A DNA stretch of 61,922 nt from Alkalihalobacillus alcalophilus ATCC 27647 = CGMCC 1.3604 (GCF_000292245.2 NZ_ALPT02000019.1:1-61922), one strand, 5' to 3'; counted from the first letter of the stretch, positions 1 through 9,104 are shown. Notes: generated by a model from the letters alone, not told the origin. A program made the numbers and translations.

Positions 1-146
1 TTTTCACCTCCAATAGGAATGTATGTTCTTATTATACCCTAACAAGAATCTCTTTGGCTACCGCCAACCTCCATTCATCTCCCCCTTATCGTTGGGCTTC
101 TCCCTTCACACGATTGAAGAGGGAGTCTTCTGTCGGGAAATGATAA
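1..146 (-). mobile_element. 5' end of an IS605-type tnpB element (left copy, truncated by window)
   Basis: The reverse complement of this segment matches the leader of the tnpB element at 60782-60930 with only a few differences, including the ribosome binding site and the segment just before the tnpB start codon. The tnpB start codon would lie just outside position 1, so no coding sequence of this copy is visible. The shared sequence begins at about TTTATCATTTCCCGACAG on the minus strand. In this copy the outer hairpin arm TGTCGG reads TGGAGG and one inner stem base is changed, so the subterminal stem is weaker than in the right copy. Confidence 0.85.
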
Positions 147-284
147 ATATAGTACTTATCTTGCTCATTATAAAAATACAAATTAAAACTATTTTTTTCA
201 TTTATCATTTTATCTACATTTGAAACAAGAAGAAACAGGCTAAAGTACATTATAACCATTGAAAAGTAGAGGGGGTTTGTAAGA

Positions 285-557
285 ATGCTTGTTATAATGT
301 CAATTGGAGTGGGGTTACTCATTGGTTTTATGATTTTATTCTTAACTAGAAAGTTAATCATCTTTCAAAAGCCTAAAGTCATTATTTATTTTCCTAGTTT
401 ACTAACGGCTAGCTTATCGTTCCTTTTTATTCTAATTAATCTGTTCTTTTTCCAAGGATTTACCGAAACTATCTATTTACTTTTTTTTACAACCATTTTC
501 CTCGTTACGATTATTACCTGGATGTATGCCAAAATGACGGTTGAGCAATATCGCTAA
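285..557 (+). CDS. small hydrophobic membrane protein, unknown function
   Basis: A 90-residue protein made almost entirely of hydrophobic stretches: about residues 2-20, 33-54 and 62-82 look like three membrane segments separated by short basic loops. A GAGGGGGT ribosome binding site lies about 9 bases before the ATG. It stands alone between the tnpB element end and a terminator-like hairpin at 597-634. The size and three-helix layout resemble small YesK-type membrane proteins of Bacillus, but this is only an impression. No function can be given. Confidence 0.65.
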   Translation: MLVIMSIGVGLLIGFMILFLTRKLIIFQKPKVIIYFPSLLTASLSFLFILINLFFFQGFTETIYLLFFTTIFLVTIITWMYAKMTVEQYR

Positions 558-596
558 GGTGAGCACAGATGAAAAATGAGTAAATTTCGCCAAAAC

Positions 597-634
597 AAAG
601 TGGACGGAAGGATTATCCTTCACATCCACTTTTC
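597..634 (+). terminator. hairpin, likely terminator of the small membrane protein gene
   Basis: Arms AAAGTGGA and TCCACTTTT enclose a smaller hairpin (AAGGATTATCCTT). The arms resemble those of the terminator at 16427-16462. The T-run is short, so strength is uncertain. Confidence 0.55.
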
Positions 635-768
635 AGAAGACTACCGATAAAAAGGTTTTCGAACAACTGTATTTAGGATAGATCTGATTTGGTCTACTTT
701 TCCAGCGGGAGTCCTAGAGGAGCTTTCGGTCTTCCAATGGAACTGTTTTGAGTCTGATAAACTCTACA

Positions 769-1461
769 TCACAAGCTTTCCTCTCTAATAATCGCGAATA
801 GATACCATTGCTCCTCTTCCTTTTCAAACATAAACCGTAATTTTTGTTCATCACTTTCAAGCTCGGTTGTGGCGTAATCAATCAAAACAGCTCTTGGGTG
901 AGCCTTTATCAATTGTTCAATGCGCCCTTCTTCTTTTTCAATTTGGTGAAAGAGAACTTCTCGATAATCAATGTCATCTTCATTGTGATCTTTAAATAAA
1001 TACTGTGACACATAGTCATTTAGGTTTAAATTTATTTCTAGTCCTTCTTGATCATATCCCCACATATACTTATCTCTTTTCTTATATTTTGTAAATTGTT
1101 CCCCCGTAAAGACGGTTTCGTATACATCTGTTGTCGCAGAATCTGCCAAAGCAACAAATGTTAGGTTTTTACTTGGATGAGTGACATCCGCTAATGATTC
1201 AAACTGATGATTTTTAAGCTTTTGGAATGTATCTTCCGCCAACCCTAATAACCACTGGGAATCTTCTATTGTTAATGGTTCCGCCTCCTCTGTTGATTCA
1301 TGCTCTCCTTCTAAAATTGATGCTTCTTCCTCGTCTGATTGATTCATTTCTTCGTCTCGTTCGGTTTCCGTTTCCCCTGTAACACTGTCACTTGATTGAC
1401 ATGCACTTAAGCTAAAAACTAGAAAAAATAAAACGATGATAGTCAGAGTCGTCTTTTTCAC
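769..1461 (-). CDS. acidic lipoprotein, unknown function
   Basis: A 230-residue secreted lipoprotein: basic start (MKK), hydrophobic core, and lipobox LSAC with Cys21 as the expected lipidation site. Residues 25-65 are strongly acidic and probably an unstructured linker. The C-terminal 150 residues look like a small globular domain ending in EEEQWYLFAII, a pattern common in Bacillus NTF2-like or DUF lipoproteins. An AAAGGGGAATTG ribosome binding site precedes the ATG. It is a single gene; the next gene upstream on the same strand is the acylase at 1619-3994, about 157 bases away. The excess of acidic residues fits an alkaliphile exterior protein. The family was not recognised. Confidence 0.75.
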   Translation of the reverse strand: MKKTTLTIIVLFFLVFSLSACQSSDSVTGETETERDEEMNQSDEEEASILEGEHESTEEAEPLTIEDSQWLLGLAEDTFQKLKNHQFESLADVTHPSKNLTFVALADSATTDVYETVFTGEQFTKYKKRDKYMWGYDQEGLEINLNLNDYVSQYLFKDHNEDDIDYREVLFHQIEKEEGRIEQLIKAHPRAVLIDYATTELESDEQKLRFMFEKEEEQWYLFAIIREESL

Positions 1462-1618
1462 ATCAATTCCCCTTTACCGATAGATTGTCTAACGATATTC
1501 ATATGTCCATATATATAAAATTAGACATCAACTAAACAAATCCTGTCAGTTGTATAAAGATGGGAAATTAGATGCGGTTCTTTCCTTTGTTTGTATTTAT
1601 AAATTAGCACTATAGAAA

Positions 1619-3994
1619 TTATTCGACGTCTACCGGCTTTAATAAAAGCGTTTCTCCACTTGGCTCAGCCATGACGGTTTTATGGTAGTTTCCATTAATC
1701 CAGTCTTCAAATTGGTCATCATACCATTTGCTTTTTACATGTTCTGATTGCCCTGGACCGACGATGTGGTAAGCTTCCGTTGAATGTTCCATATCAATTA
1801 CATATCGCCATGATGCCCCGTGGTTGACGACACCATTATCACGGAAGGCTGCCGCTTGAACCGTTACTTGACTACCAGCAACAGGTTGGCCACCTTTGGA
1901 ATTGAATAAATAATTTAAAGGAGACACACTTGATAATGGGTGAGTAAAGTGTACTTGATGGAAGTTGCCCCATTTCCATTGACTCATATTAGAACCTTCT
2001 GCCGCTTCGATTTGGTCAAGTGTCATTATAAGGGCTTCTGTTAAAACGTCCTCAAAACCGCCTGCCTCCTCTACCCATGGTCCAGGATTACCTGCCAATG
2101 CCCGCCGCAAAAGCTGATCAACAGCAGCACGTTCACCATTAAAAAGATCACGCATTTCTTCGGGAACTTGTTCATTAAATAAAACATCCGCGATTTTCCT
2201 CATCCATATATTAAAAATATAAGGAGCTGCTTGATCAATTTCGTCAAAATAATCCCATTCGGATAAGATGTTTAGTGCTTCCTTTTCTCTTGTCCCTTCC
2301 ACTTGACTTAGAACTTCCATAAAAGGAGGAATAAATTCTGCCGCGTGTAAGTTTTTAATATCCATTTGTAAATCAATCATATCTTCTGCTGTAAAACCCT
2401 CTTCGTCACTTAATACTTCTACGATTCGTAACTGTCGGTAAGGTTGGGCCCAATGATGACTAATATGATAGGGGTATTCATCACTGATGACTTTATTATT
2501 TGCCGTTGCGATAAACCCTTCTTCTGGATTAACTAATCTCGGCAACTCATCAAATGGGACATAGCCATCCCAACCATACTCATCTGTCCAGCCTGGAACA
2601 GGTAATAACCCATTGCCCTGTTTACGAATTGGAATTTTCCCATTAGCTTTAAAAGCAATATTTCCTTCCGTATCAGCTACAACAAAATTTTGCACAGGTG
2701 TATGAAAATCTAATAAGCCCTCTTCAAACTCTTCCCAGTTTTTAGCTTTATTCATATTTAATATCGCTTCTAATTCAGTCGAGGGCTCAAGGGCGGTCCA
2801 TTGCATAGAAAGAACCGTTTCACTTTCCGTCACATCTGCAAACTCAGAAATAACAGGACCATGACGAGTAATCGTCACTTCATAATCCAATGTTTCTTGC
2901 CCTTTCACTTTGATCGGCTCTGGAATCACTTGAGCTTCTTCCCATTCTCCATTGTATAAATATTGATTCGGATTTTCTGGATTTCTTTTTTCAATATATA
3001 AGTCTTGCACGTCTGGTCCTGTATTCGTGACACCCCAAGCGACATTTTCGTTATGCCCTAATATAATCCCAGGAACACCGGCAAAAATAACGCCACTAAC
3101 ATTAACTGTCGGAGCTTCAAGATGCATTTGATACCAAATAGATGGCGTCGCTAAACCTAAATGAGGATCATCTGCTAATAGCGGCATTCCACTCTCTGTT
3201 TTCTCCCCACTTAGGACCCAGTTATTACTGCCATTATGTTCATGGGGAATGACGGCATTTGCAAAAGCTTTCGTAAAATCTAGCTCTTCAACACCGATAA
3301 TATAAGGGGCATCCTCTGGATATTCTGGAAATAAATCATAGGCTTTTTCTTCATCAAAACTTTGGATTAAGTATTGCCTAAACGCTTGATTTTCCCAATG
3401 GCCGCCTAAATCATAAGCCATATATTTGCCAATCGTTAAAGAGTCAACGATCGTCCACCCTTCCGGTTCATATCCAAGAATCGTAAACTCAACGGGCCAC
3501 TTTCCATTTTGACGTAATTCTTCAATGTATAAGTTTACACCTAATGAGAACGCTCCCAAAACATTGATCCCTTCACTCGAATACGCTTGAACAGAATCCT
3601 CTGCGGCTCGTCGTAATCCTAATGTCCGAAAATATTTATCATTCTCAATCGAAGCCTCACCAATCACTTCACTTAATGTACCTGAAGCTTGTCTGCGACT
3701 AAGGTCCATTTGAAAAAGGCGATCCTGTGCTTGTATATAACCTTGAGCAATATAAAGATCCTGTTCGTTAGCCGCATTAATATGTGGGACACCCTTTTCA
3801 TCGCGAATAACTGTGACCGGTTCACTCAAATGCTGTAGTGAGATTTCTCCCGTAATTTGCGGTAAAGAACGATTTAAAAATAGATTCCCTGCAACTAAGA
3901 CTGCAATAACTAAAAATACAAGTCCAGCACCAGTCCATAACAGTCCTTTTTTCCACCTTTTTGTTGCCTTTTTCTTCACAATAACCGTTTCCAA
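1619..3994 (-). CDS. penicillin acylase (Ntn-hydrolase) family protein, membrane anchored
   Basis: A 791-residue member of the penicillin G/cephalosporin acylase family (peptidase S45). These enzymes cleave themselves into alpha and beta chains and hydrolyse amide bonds, including acyl-homoserine lactones and beta-lactam side chains; the substrate here cannot be told. A basic N-terminus followed by a membrane helix at about residues 17-38 suggests anchoring outside the membrane. The family start motif RDEKGVPHI lies near residue 64 and YIQAQDRLFQMD near 86. The autocatalytic nucleophile is seen as Ser256 in HNGSNNWV, so the beta chain should start there. VAWGVTNTGPDVQDLY and later beta-chain motifs are intact. 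The start is TTG, preceded by AGGGGGAAGG. Confidence 0.93.
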   Translation of the reverse strand: METVIVKKKATKRWKKGLLWTGAGLVFLVIAVLVAGNLFLNRSLPQITGEISLQHLSEPVTVIRDEKGVPHINAANEQDLYIAQGYIQAQDRLFQMDLSRRQASGTLSEVIGEASIENDKYFRTLGLRRAAEDSVQAYSSEGINVLGAFSLGVNLYIEELRQNGKWPVEFTILGYEPEGWTIVDSLTIGKYMAYDLGGHWENQAFRQYLIQSFDEEKAYDLFPEYPEDAPYIIGVEELDFTKAFANAVIPHEHNGSNNWVLSGEKTESGMPLLADDPHLGLATPSIWYQMHLEAPTVNVSGVIFAGVPGIILGHNENVAWGVTNTGPDVQDLYIEKRNPENPNQYLYNGEWEEAQVIPEPIKVKGQETLDYEVTITRHGPVISEFADVTESETVLSMQWTALEPSTELEAILNMNKAKNWEEFEEGLLDFHTPVQNFVVADTEGNIAFKANGKIPIRKQGNGLLPVPGWTDEYGWDGYVPFDELPRLVNPEEGFIATANNKVISDEYPYHISHHWAQPYRQLRIVEVLSDEEGFTAEDMIDLQMDIKNLHAAEFIPPFMEVLSQVEGTREKEALNILSEWDYFDEIDQAAPYIFNIWMRKIADVLFNEQVPEEMRDLFNGERAAVDQLLRRALAGNPGPWVEEAGGFEDVLTEALIMTLDQIEAAEGSNMSQWKWGNFHQVHFTHPLSSVSPLNYLFNSKGGQPVAGSQVTVQAAAFRDNGVVNHGASWRYVIDMEHSTEAYHIVGPGQSEHVKSKWYDDQFEDWINGNYHKTVMAEPSGETLLLKPVDVE

Positions 3995-4203
3995 CTAAAC
4001 CTTCCCCCTTTTATAAATCTCTACCTCTTAAAGGATTCTTTATTTAGTACCCATTCCCCTGTTTATCTATGAAAATTTATATACATAAAAAGTGATCTAT
4101 AGCATCATGGAATCATTTTCTATTTGCGAGCGCCTTTCTAGTAATAGGAACCACTGAAGAAGTCTTATGCTCAACCTAGATTGAAAAGCCTCCTCTGATA
4201 TGA

Positions 4204-4245
4204 AAAGCCGGTAACATTTTATAAAAGTAAAATGTCACCAGCTTT
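4204..4245. terminator. long hairpin (GGTAACATTT type), terminator-like
   Basis: Arms AAAGCCGGTAACATTTTA and TAAAATGTCACCAGCTTT pair over 18 bases with two mismatches. The same hairpin sequence returns as a perfect palindrome at 20877-20916, in both places beside the GC-rich repeat, so it may be part of a composite repeat rather than a simple terminator. Confidence 0.6.
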
Positions 4246-4283
4246 CATTCTATTTATTGGGAACGTAATGGATATTGATGAAT

Positions 4284-4432
4284 AGCGTTCTATTCATCGC
4301 TCCCGAAAATCATGCTCCGCGTCCTGTGGGGTGCCGCTGAACTAACCGGCTAGGCCGGTGGATTTCAGCCTGCGACTAGATCCCACGAGAGTCTCCGCAT
4401 GTTTTCGTCCGCTAGGGCACAGGATAATCTTA
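4284..4432 (+). repeat. GC-rich hairpin repeat, copy R1
   Basis: Contains CGCTCCCGAAAATCATGCTC then CGCGTCCTG, and after a diverged middle GAGAGTCTCCGCATG and TCGTCCGCTAGGG. The two halves are imperfect complements (CTCCGCGTCCTGTGGG against CCCACGAGAGTCTCCG), as in the copies at 30407-30546 and 30871-31172. The centre holds a small hairpin, CCGGCTAGGCCGG. The whole gap 3995-4576 holds nothing else recognisable. Confidence 0.7.
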
Positions 4433-4576
4433 GTTCTCATCCTTGTAGGTAATAGCATGAAGTGACTAAATTCAAAACGGAGAAATAGAGAACCAAAAAC
4501 ACCTAAAATTTGTTCTTCGGACTCGTTTTCTACTTTCTATTGCTAGTTATGTCCCAGCCTACTCCTTTGTAGCCTA

Positions 4577-4873
4577 TTAAAATAATGCTTGTCTTTCGTT
4601 TGAAAACTCGAAGAAAAATGGCAGGACGAGTAAAGTGATGATAAGAAAGGAAATCGCAAAACAAGTATAAATCCAAAAAGAGTCAACTAGATTAAACACA
4701 ACAAAGCCTGGAAATAAAATAAACACAACTGTTGGAATACTCGTTCTGACATTGCTTTTTGTCGTTAAATATTGTTTCGTCTCACAAGCTGGGCATTTCC
4801 TTTTCCAATAATATTGAATCGACTCTTGATAACTAAATGAATGCTGGCACGTCGCACAAGTAGGTAGCTTCAT
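4577..4873 (-). CDS. zinc-ribbon membrane protein, CxxC_20_CxxC type
   Basis: A 98-residue protein with two Cys pairs (CATC and CPAC, about 17 residues apart) in its first 30 residues, forming a probable zinc ribbon, followed by two membrane helices and a short charged tail. This layout matches the small Bacillus family named for its CxxC_20_CxxC pattern, whose role is unknown. The start at 4873 is chosen because AAGGGGGATTGGG lies at the right distance before it; an ATG six codons upstream at 4891 lacks a ribosome binding site. It is divergent from the SpoIIP-type gene at 5055. Confidence 0.75.
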   Translation of the reverse strand: MKLPTCATCQHSFSYQESIQYYWKRKCPACETKQYLTTKSNVRTSIPTVVFILFPGFVVFNLVDSFWIYTCFAISFLIITLLVLPFFFEFSNERQALF

Positions 4874-5054
4874 CCCAATCCCCCTTCCCACTATTGAGTA
4901 TCTATTATGAAAATTTTAACATATCCATCAACTAGCATCCAATTCTCGATAAAATCTCCTAAACATAGAAAAATAAAAATCTAGCAATTTTTTTATACTA
5001 AATCACAACTGTTCAGAATAAACTCTCTTAACGACCTATTTAGGGAGGGATTTT

Positions 5055-6185
5055 TTGCGACACTTCAGAACAAATCAAAAAGTGATACGACAAGCAACGA
5101 TTTTTTTTACGGTCATAATGGTCAGCATTTTTATTATTCTCACTAGTATTGTGACCTTAACTGACTTTCACTCCAAAAACATTCACCGTGGGATTGAAGG
5201 TGTAAAGAGCACCTTTTTATTAGATTTTATGAGCATGGAAAATCAATATTTTGGACAAGCACTTCCCGCCGATTACCAATCTCCATCTGTTGGCGGAATT
5301 ACATTTGAATTAGCGACCAATATTGAATTAGGTGATTTTCGTTCCTTGTTAGGTAGAGAAATACCGGGGCTTAACAGTCGGGATGTCCGTATCATCGTTG
5401 CTGGGGAAGGAACCGACATTACCAATCTTCCATATGAATCACCAGCACCATTAGAGGTTATTCTTGAAGAACGAGAGACGGTCAAAGATTGGGTTGATGA
5501 GGAAGAAGAACAGGAAGAGGCTCCATCTGTTGAACTCGCTGATGAGCCAGTCGTGCTTATTTATCATAGCCATAGTTGGGAATCATTTTTACCTCATTTA
5601 CCAGGTGTAGATGATTTAAATCGTGCGACTAGTAACGACGTCAATATTATAAATGTCGGTGAACATTTACAAAAAGAACTAGAAAAACATGGAATTAAGA
5701 CGGTTTTAGATACAACTAATATGACCGAGCTTTTAAATAACCTAGGGGAGGGAACTGGTTATTCATATCATGCCTCTCGTGAAATCGTCAAAGATTATTT
5801 AAATGAATATGAGAATATTGACTACATTATCGACCTTCATCGCGATTCAGCAAGATATAATACTACTCACGCCGAGATTGATGGCGAAGATTTTGCAAAA
5901 TTATTTTTTGTTGTCGGAGAAGCCCATCCGAATTATGAAGTCAATGAAGCTTTAGCAAAAGATTTAAATAACCGTTTGGAAGAATGGGATAAGAATATTA
6001 CACGTGGGATTTTTGGAAAAGATAAATCACAAGGGAATGGCGTTTATAACCAAGACTTAAGTGAAGGAGCAATTTTACTAGAGTTTGGTGGTGTTGATAA
6101 CCATATGAACGAATTACACCGCTCTGCTGAGGTCTTTGCTGAAATCTTTAGTGAATATTACTTTGAACAGTTGGAGGAAGAATAA
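5055..6185 (+). CDS. spoIIP: stage II sporulation protein P family cell wall hydrolase
   Basis: A 376-residue protein with an N-terminal membrane helix (about residues 13-35), a variable linker with an acidic patch near 145-160, and a C-terminal SpoIIP/amidase_3-like domain. Visible motifs are VVLIYHSHSWESF, YIIDLHRDS and ILLEFGGVDN, which supply the His, Glu, His and Glu residues expected for zinc binding and catalysis. SpoIIP works with SpoIID and SpoIIM in septal peptidoglycan thinning and engulfment, acting as amidase and endopeptidase. The start is TTG with TAGGGAGGGA upstream. In B. subtilis spoIIP lies beside gpr; here the neighbour is a zinc-ribbon protein, so this may be a second copy. 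Confidence 0.9.
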   Translation: MRHFRTNQKVIRQATIFFTVIMVSIFIILTSIVTLTDFHSKNIHRGIEGVKSTFLLDFMSMENQYFGQALPADYQSPSVGGITFELATNIELGDFRSLLGREIPGLNSRDVRIIVAGEGTDITNLPYESPAPLEVILEERETVKDWVDEEEEQEEAPSVELADEPVVLIYHSHSWESFLPHLPGVDDLNRATSNDVNIINVGEHLQKELEKHGIKTVLDTTNMTELLNNLGEGTGYSYHASREIVKDYLNEYENIDYIIDLHRDSARYNTTHAEIDGEDFAKLFFVVGEAHPNYEVNEALAKDLNNRLEEWDKNITRGIFGKDKSQGNGVYNQDLSEGAILLEFGGVDNHMNELHRSAEVFAEIFSEYYFEQLEEE

Positions 6186-6331
6186 GTTCCACTATAAGAG
6201 GCTCTTTCAAATGGTAATAGCATCATTTGAAAGAGCCTGATTACTTTCTTTAAATCTTTTTATAAAAACCTTATTGACAATTCAGCTAAAAGCTTGTATA
6301 TTTATAAATGTCATTAATACATATCCCACAG

Positions 6332-6404
6332 GATCCGTTAGCTCAGCTGGGAGAGCGCTACCTTGACAGGGTAGAGGTCACTGGTTCGAGCCCAGTACGG
6401 GTCA
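6332..6404 (+). tRNA. tRNA-Val (anticodon GAC)
   Basis: Full cloverleaf in 73 bases: acceptor arms GATCCGT and ACGGGTC with discriminator A, D arm GCTC/GAGC, anticodon stem CTACC/GGTAG with loop TTGACAG (anticodon GAC), and T arm ACTGG-TTCGAGC-CCAGT. CCA is not encoded. The first bases GATCCGT and a T-G pair in the acceptor are slightly unusual. A terminator follows directly. Confidence 0.93.
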
Positions 6405-6417
6405 TTTAAACAACAAA

Positions 6418-6447
6418 AACACCTTCCTTTATAGGAGGTGTTTTTTC
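6418..6447 (+). terminator. intrinsic terminator after tRNA-Val
   Basis: Arms CACCTTCC and GGAGGTG around a short loop, followed by TTTTTTC. It lies 13 bases after the tRNA end. Confidence 0.85.
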
Positions 6448-6487
6448 TCTTTGAATAAATTTAAAGAAACATTTTGGATGACATCTT

Positions 6488-7117
6488 TTATCCTTTTTCC
6501 CTATGTAACTCGATCACTTTTTTAAGATAAGCTTCTACTGACTCTTTTTCTGTCCCAACTTTTTTCTCTCTTTCTTCATCGTCTTTTATTCTTTGTTTTG
6601 TTCTATTTAAAATTTCCTCTTGCTGTCCTTTTGGAATAACCACAACGCCATCTGCATCACCGACAACGATGTCGCCTGGATTGACTTGAACCCCTCCACA
6701 AACGATCGGTCTATTGATTTCACCGATTTTATTTTTTTTACTAGCTGCTGTTGTCGTGCCTAGACAAAACACAGGTAAATCTAATTCTTTGATACCGATA
6801 ATATCTCGAATGACACCATCTGCGACAACTCCGTTTAACCCACGAGACTTTGCCAACCCGATAATAAAATCACCAGCAAACGCATTTTTTGTACCACCTT
6901 CTCCATTAATCACTAAAACATCACCTGGTTTGGCATGATAAATAGCTTCTAACACAGAGATATTCTCTCCTGCTGATATTTGAACAGGATAAGCAGGGCC
7001 TGCTAAATGCCAGTCTTCTTTTAATGGCTTTATCGACATGTCCATATAATTCTTACTTCCTAAGGCATCTGTAATAGATGTCGTTGGTAGATTCATAAAC
7101 TCATTCATGTTTGCCAT
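6488..7117 (-). CDS. RraA family protein, putative 4-hydroxy-4-methyl-2-oxoglutarate aldolase-like
   Basis: A 209-residue protein of the RraA/HMG-CHA aldolase fold. The core stretch with GDFIIGLAKSRGLNGVVADG and VIRDIIGIKELDLPVF carries the conserved Arg-Asp pair used for substrate and metal binding in the aldolases, and VNPGDIVVGDADGVVVIP is the typical second half. Such proteins are either pyruvate-releasing aldolases, oxaloacetate decarboxylases or RNase E inhibitors; with no RNase E-type gene known in Bacillus, an aldolase or decarboxylase is the better inference. GGAGGG lies 8 bases before the ATG. It is a lone gene after tRNA-Val on the opposite strand. Confidence 0.82.
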   Translation of the reverse strand: MANMNEFMNLPTTSITDALGSKNYMDMSIKPLKEDWHLAGPAYPVQISAGENISVLEAIYHAKPGDVLVINGEGGTKNAFAGDFIIGLAKSRGLNGVVADGVIRDIIGIKELDLPVFCLGTTTAASKKNKIGEINRPIVCGGVQVNPGDIVVGDADGVVVIPKGQQEEILNRTKQRIKDDEEREKKVGTEKESVEAYLKKVIELHREKG

Positions 7118-7179
7118 TCATAAACCCTCCAGTTTTTTAGTTTGAGTAAAAGATTAAGCATTTTTCTTTAAAAATAGTC

Positions 7180-7752
7180 CTAACGATCAACAATCGTCAA
7201 AACCTCCTCCGCAATCTCCCTTGAAGTTAATTTCGACGTATCAAATCTCTTCTCATATTCAGTATTTCCATAAACAGCCTTTTGCCACCTAAGGACTGGT
7301 TCTGGGATTTGTCCGTTTTCTAATTGATTCCCCCATGTAGCCATCCTTCTCTGCATAATCACTTCATCCGGACAATAAATACTAAAAACAAAAAATCGGT
7401 AATCATGGAGAATCTTTTGCATTTCTTTCATTGGGTTCCATTTTGAGACGTAGTGGTGATGGAAACCAACATCGACGACAACTGAAAAACCTTGGTCACT
7501 ATAAGCTTTAATACTATCAAACAATGCTAAATAGAGCTTCGTTACCGTTTCTTCAAGCTCAGGAAACTCTCCACCCGGCCTTAAGCCCATCGCCGGTGAA
7601 AATTTAGAATCAATGATAGAAGCGGTATTGTCCACACCGATATGAATCCATATTTCATCCGAGATGATTTGAAGCTCAGTCGCAACAGATGATTTGCCTG
7701 CACGAGGGACTCCATTTAAAAAGACGATCTTTCCTTTATTTATCTTCAACAC
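7180..7752 (-). CDS. chloramphenicol phosphotransferase-like P-loop kinase
   Basis: A 190-residue P-loop protein. Walker A is GVPRAGKSS near residues 14-22. The segment HIGVDNTASII, then MGLRPGG, then DVGFHHHYVSKWNPMKE and QRRMATWGN, follows the chloramphenicol phosphotransferase (CPT) family pattern, in which the Asp and Arg residues position substrate and phosphate. Whether it acts on chloramphenicol is unknown; most Bacillus homologues are uncharacterised. The start is unclear: GTG at 7752 or the next TTG codon, both close to AGAAGG. It follows the RraA gene on the same strand but with its own 60-base gap. Confidence 0.78.
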   Translation of the reverse strand: MLKINKGKIVFLNGVPRAGKSSVATELQIISDEIWIHIGVDNTASIIDSKFSPAMGLRPGGEFPELEETVTKLYLALFDSIKAYSDQGFSVVVDVGFHHHYVSKWNPMKEMQKILHDYRFFVFSIYCPDEVIMQRRMATWGNQLENGQIPEPVLRWQKAVYGNTEYEKRFDTSKLTSREIAEEVLTIVDR

Positions 7753-7907
7753 CTTCTAACCAGTTCATCTCCTTATGTGTCAACACAATCCTTGCCCCTT
7801 CATAACAAAAAGGTTCTTGTTTTAACAACATTCGGGCTGTTCTAACAGGCCTTCATAATGACCATAAGCAATAGCTATCTTTCATTTTTCAGCGAACGGT
7901 TACATCC

Positions 7908-8420
7908 TTATAAATGACGTTTATATCTTAAAGACTTCAATCCGATTTCACTTGGATATCCGTGAGCCAGTTCCTCACCTTGATAAACAAATCCTACTGC
8001 TTCATAAAAGGGAATGCCCATCCTATTATTCTTCAACACTGACACCCATTGTTCCTTCGCTCCCCGTTCAATTTGCTCAGCTGTTATAGCTTCCAGAAGC
8101 TGAGTTCCAATCCCTTCTCTTTTTCTAGTAGGTTCTAAGTACAGCACAAATAACTCAGATACATCCTGAGCTATAAACCCACCACCACCAGCTCCAACAA
8201 TCGTTTCAGTTTCATCATCAACCGCAACAAACCAACCATTCCAATCCTGACTGGTCGTTTTGATTTCCTGTTCAATTCTTTCCTTAACATAAAATTCTCT
8301 AATTGTCTTTTCTATAAAATTTGGAGGTATTAAACCTTTATAAGTGTGATACTGTGCCTCTACACAAACCTGAACAATTTGATCGGCATCTTTTAAAGAA
8401 GCCTTTCTAACATGAATCAT
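7908..8420 (-). CDS. GNAT family N-acetyltransferase
   Basis: A 170-residue single-domain GNAT acetyltransferase. The start MIHVRKASLKDADQIVQV is a standard beta1-alpha1, and the acetyl-CoA pocket is at about residues 105-118 (EPTRKREGIGTQLL, the R/Q-x-x-G-x-G/A loop). The C-terminal NNRMGIPFYEAVGFVYQGEE is motif B. The acceptor substrate cannot be predicted. AGGGGGTGG precedes the ATG. Confidence 0.88.
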   Translation of the reverse strand: MIHVRKASLKDADQIVQVCVEAQYHTYKGLIPPNFIEKTIREFYVKERIEQEIKTTSQDWNGWFVAVDDETETIVGAGGGGFIAQDVSELFVLYLEPTRKREGIGTQLLEAITAEQIERGAKEQWVSVLKNNRMGIPFYEAVGFVYQGEELAHGYPSEIGLKSLRYKRHL

Positions 8421-8534
8421 TTTACCACCCCCTTCTATACATCTTCCAACTTTATTATAATCATTTAGTTTCAGTTATTACAAAATATTAAATTAATTCA
8501 GTTTATTTTATTTGCCTTTGCCGATTTTTATAGG

Positions 8535-9068
8535 CTACTCGCACTGATTTTTTTCTAAAGACGATCTAGATACCGAATAAACAAACACATCTTTCCCCCA
8601 TTTGTGGATCTTCTTTTCGACTTTCATCCCAATTCTTTCAGCCACTTTAATCGAAGGAATATTTTTCACATCAGGTAATGATACTATTTTGGGTAGATTC
8701 ATCTGCTCAAACCCAAAATGTTTACATGCTAAAGCAGCTTCTGTAGCATATCCATGCCCCCATGCACGCCTAGCAAAAAGATAACCTATTTCCATTACAA
8801 GAGAACCTTCCACTTCTTGTGGAACAATTCCACACTGCCCAAGAAATTCTCCTGACTTTTTATCTTCTACAATCCAAAGACCAACTCCGTATTTTTTATA
8901 ATTAGATATGGTCCAATCGACCCATTCACTCGTTTCCTGTATATTTTTCGTCGAAGGGTAATATGTCATTGCTTCTGGATCTGAGAAGATTTCTAATAAA
9001 TCACGGACATGATCATGATTCATTTCTTTTAAAGTTAATCTTTCCGTCGTTATCACTATTTTTCTCAT
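8535..9068 (-). CDS. GNAT family N-acetyltransferase, RimJ/RimL type
   Basis: A 177-residue acetyltransferase of the RimJ/RimL branch, starting RKIVITTERLTLKEM. The pattern MEIGYLFARRAWGHGYATEAA is typical for acetyl-CoA binding, followed by NIPSIKVAERIGMKVEKK. Enzymes of this branch acetylate protein N-termini or small amines. The start at 9068 is preferred because AGGAGG lies 6 bases before it; an in-frame ATG nine codons upstream lacks a site. Immediately upstream lies the small TIR element 9105-9362. Confidence 0.88.
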   Translation of the reverse strand: MRKIVITTERLTLKEMNHDHVRDLLEIFSDPEAMTYYPSTKNIQETSEWVDWTISNYKKYGVGLWIVEDKKSGEFLGQCGIVPQEVEGSLVMEIGYLFARRAWGHGYATEAALACKHFGFEQMNLPKIVSLPDVKNIPSIKVAERIGMKVEKKIHKWGKDVFVYSVSRSSLEKNQCE

Positions 9069-9104
9069 TTTAAGCCTCCTAAAAAATGCATACAATTCTA
9101 ATTA

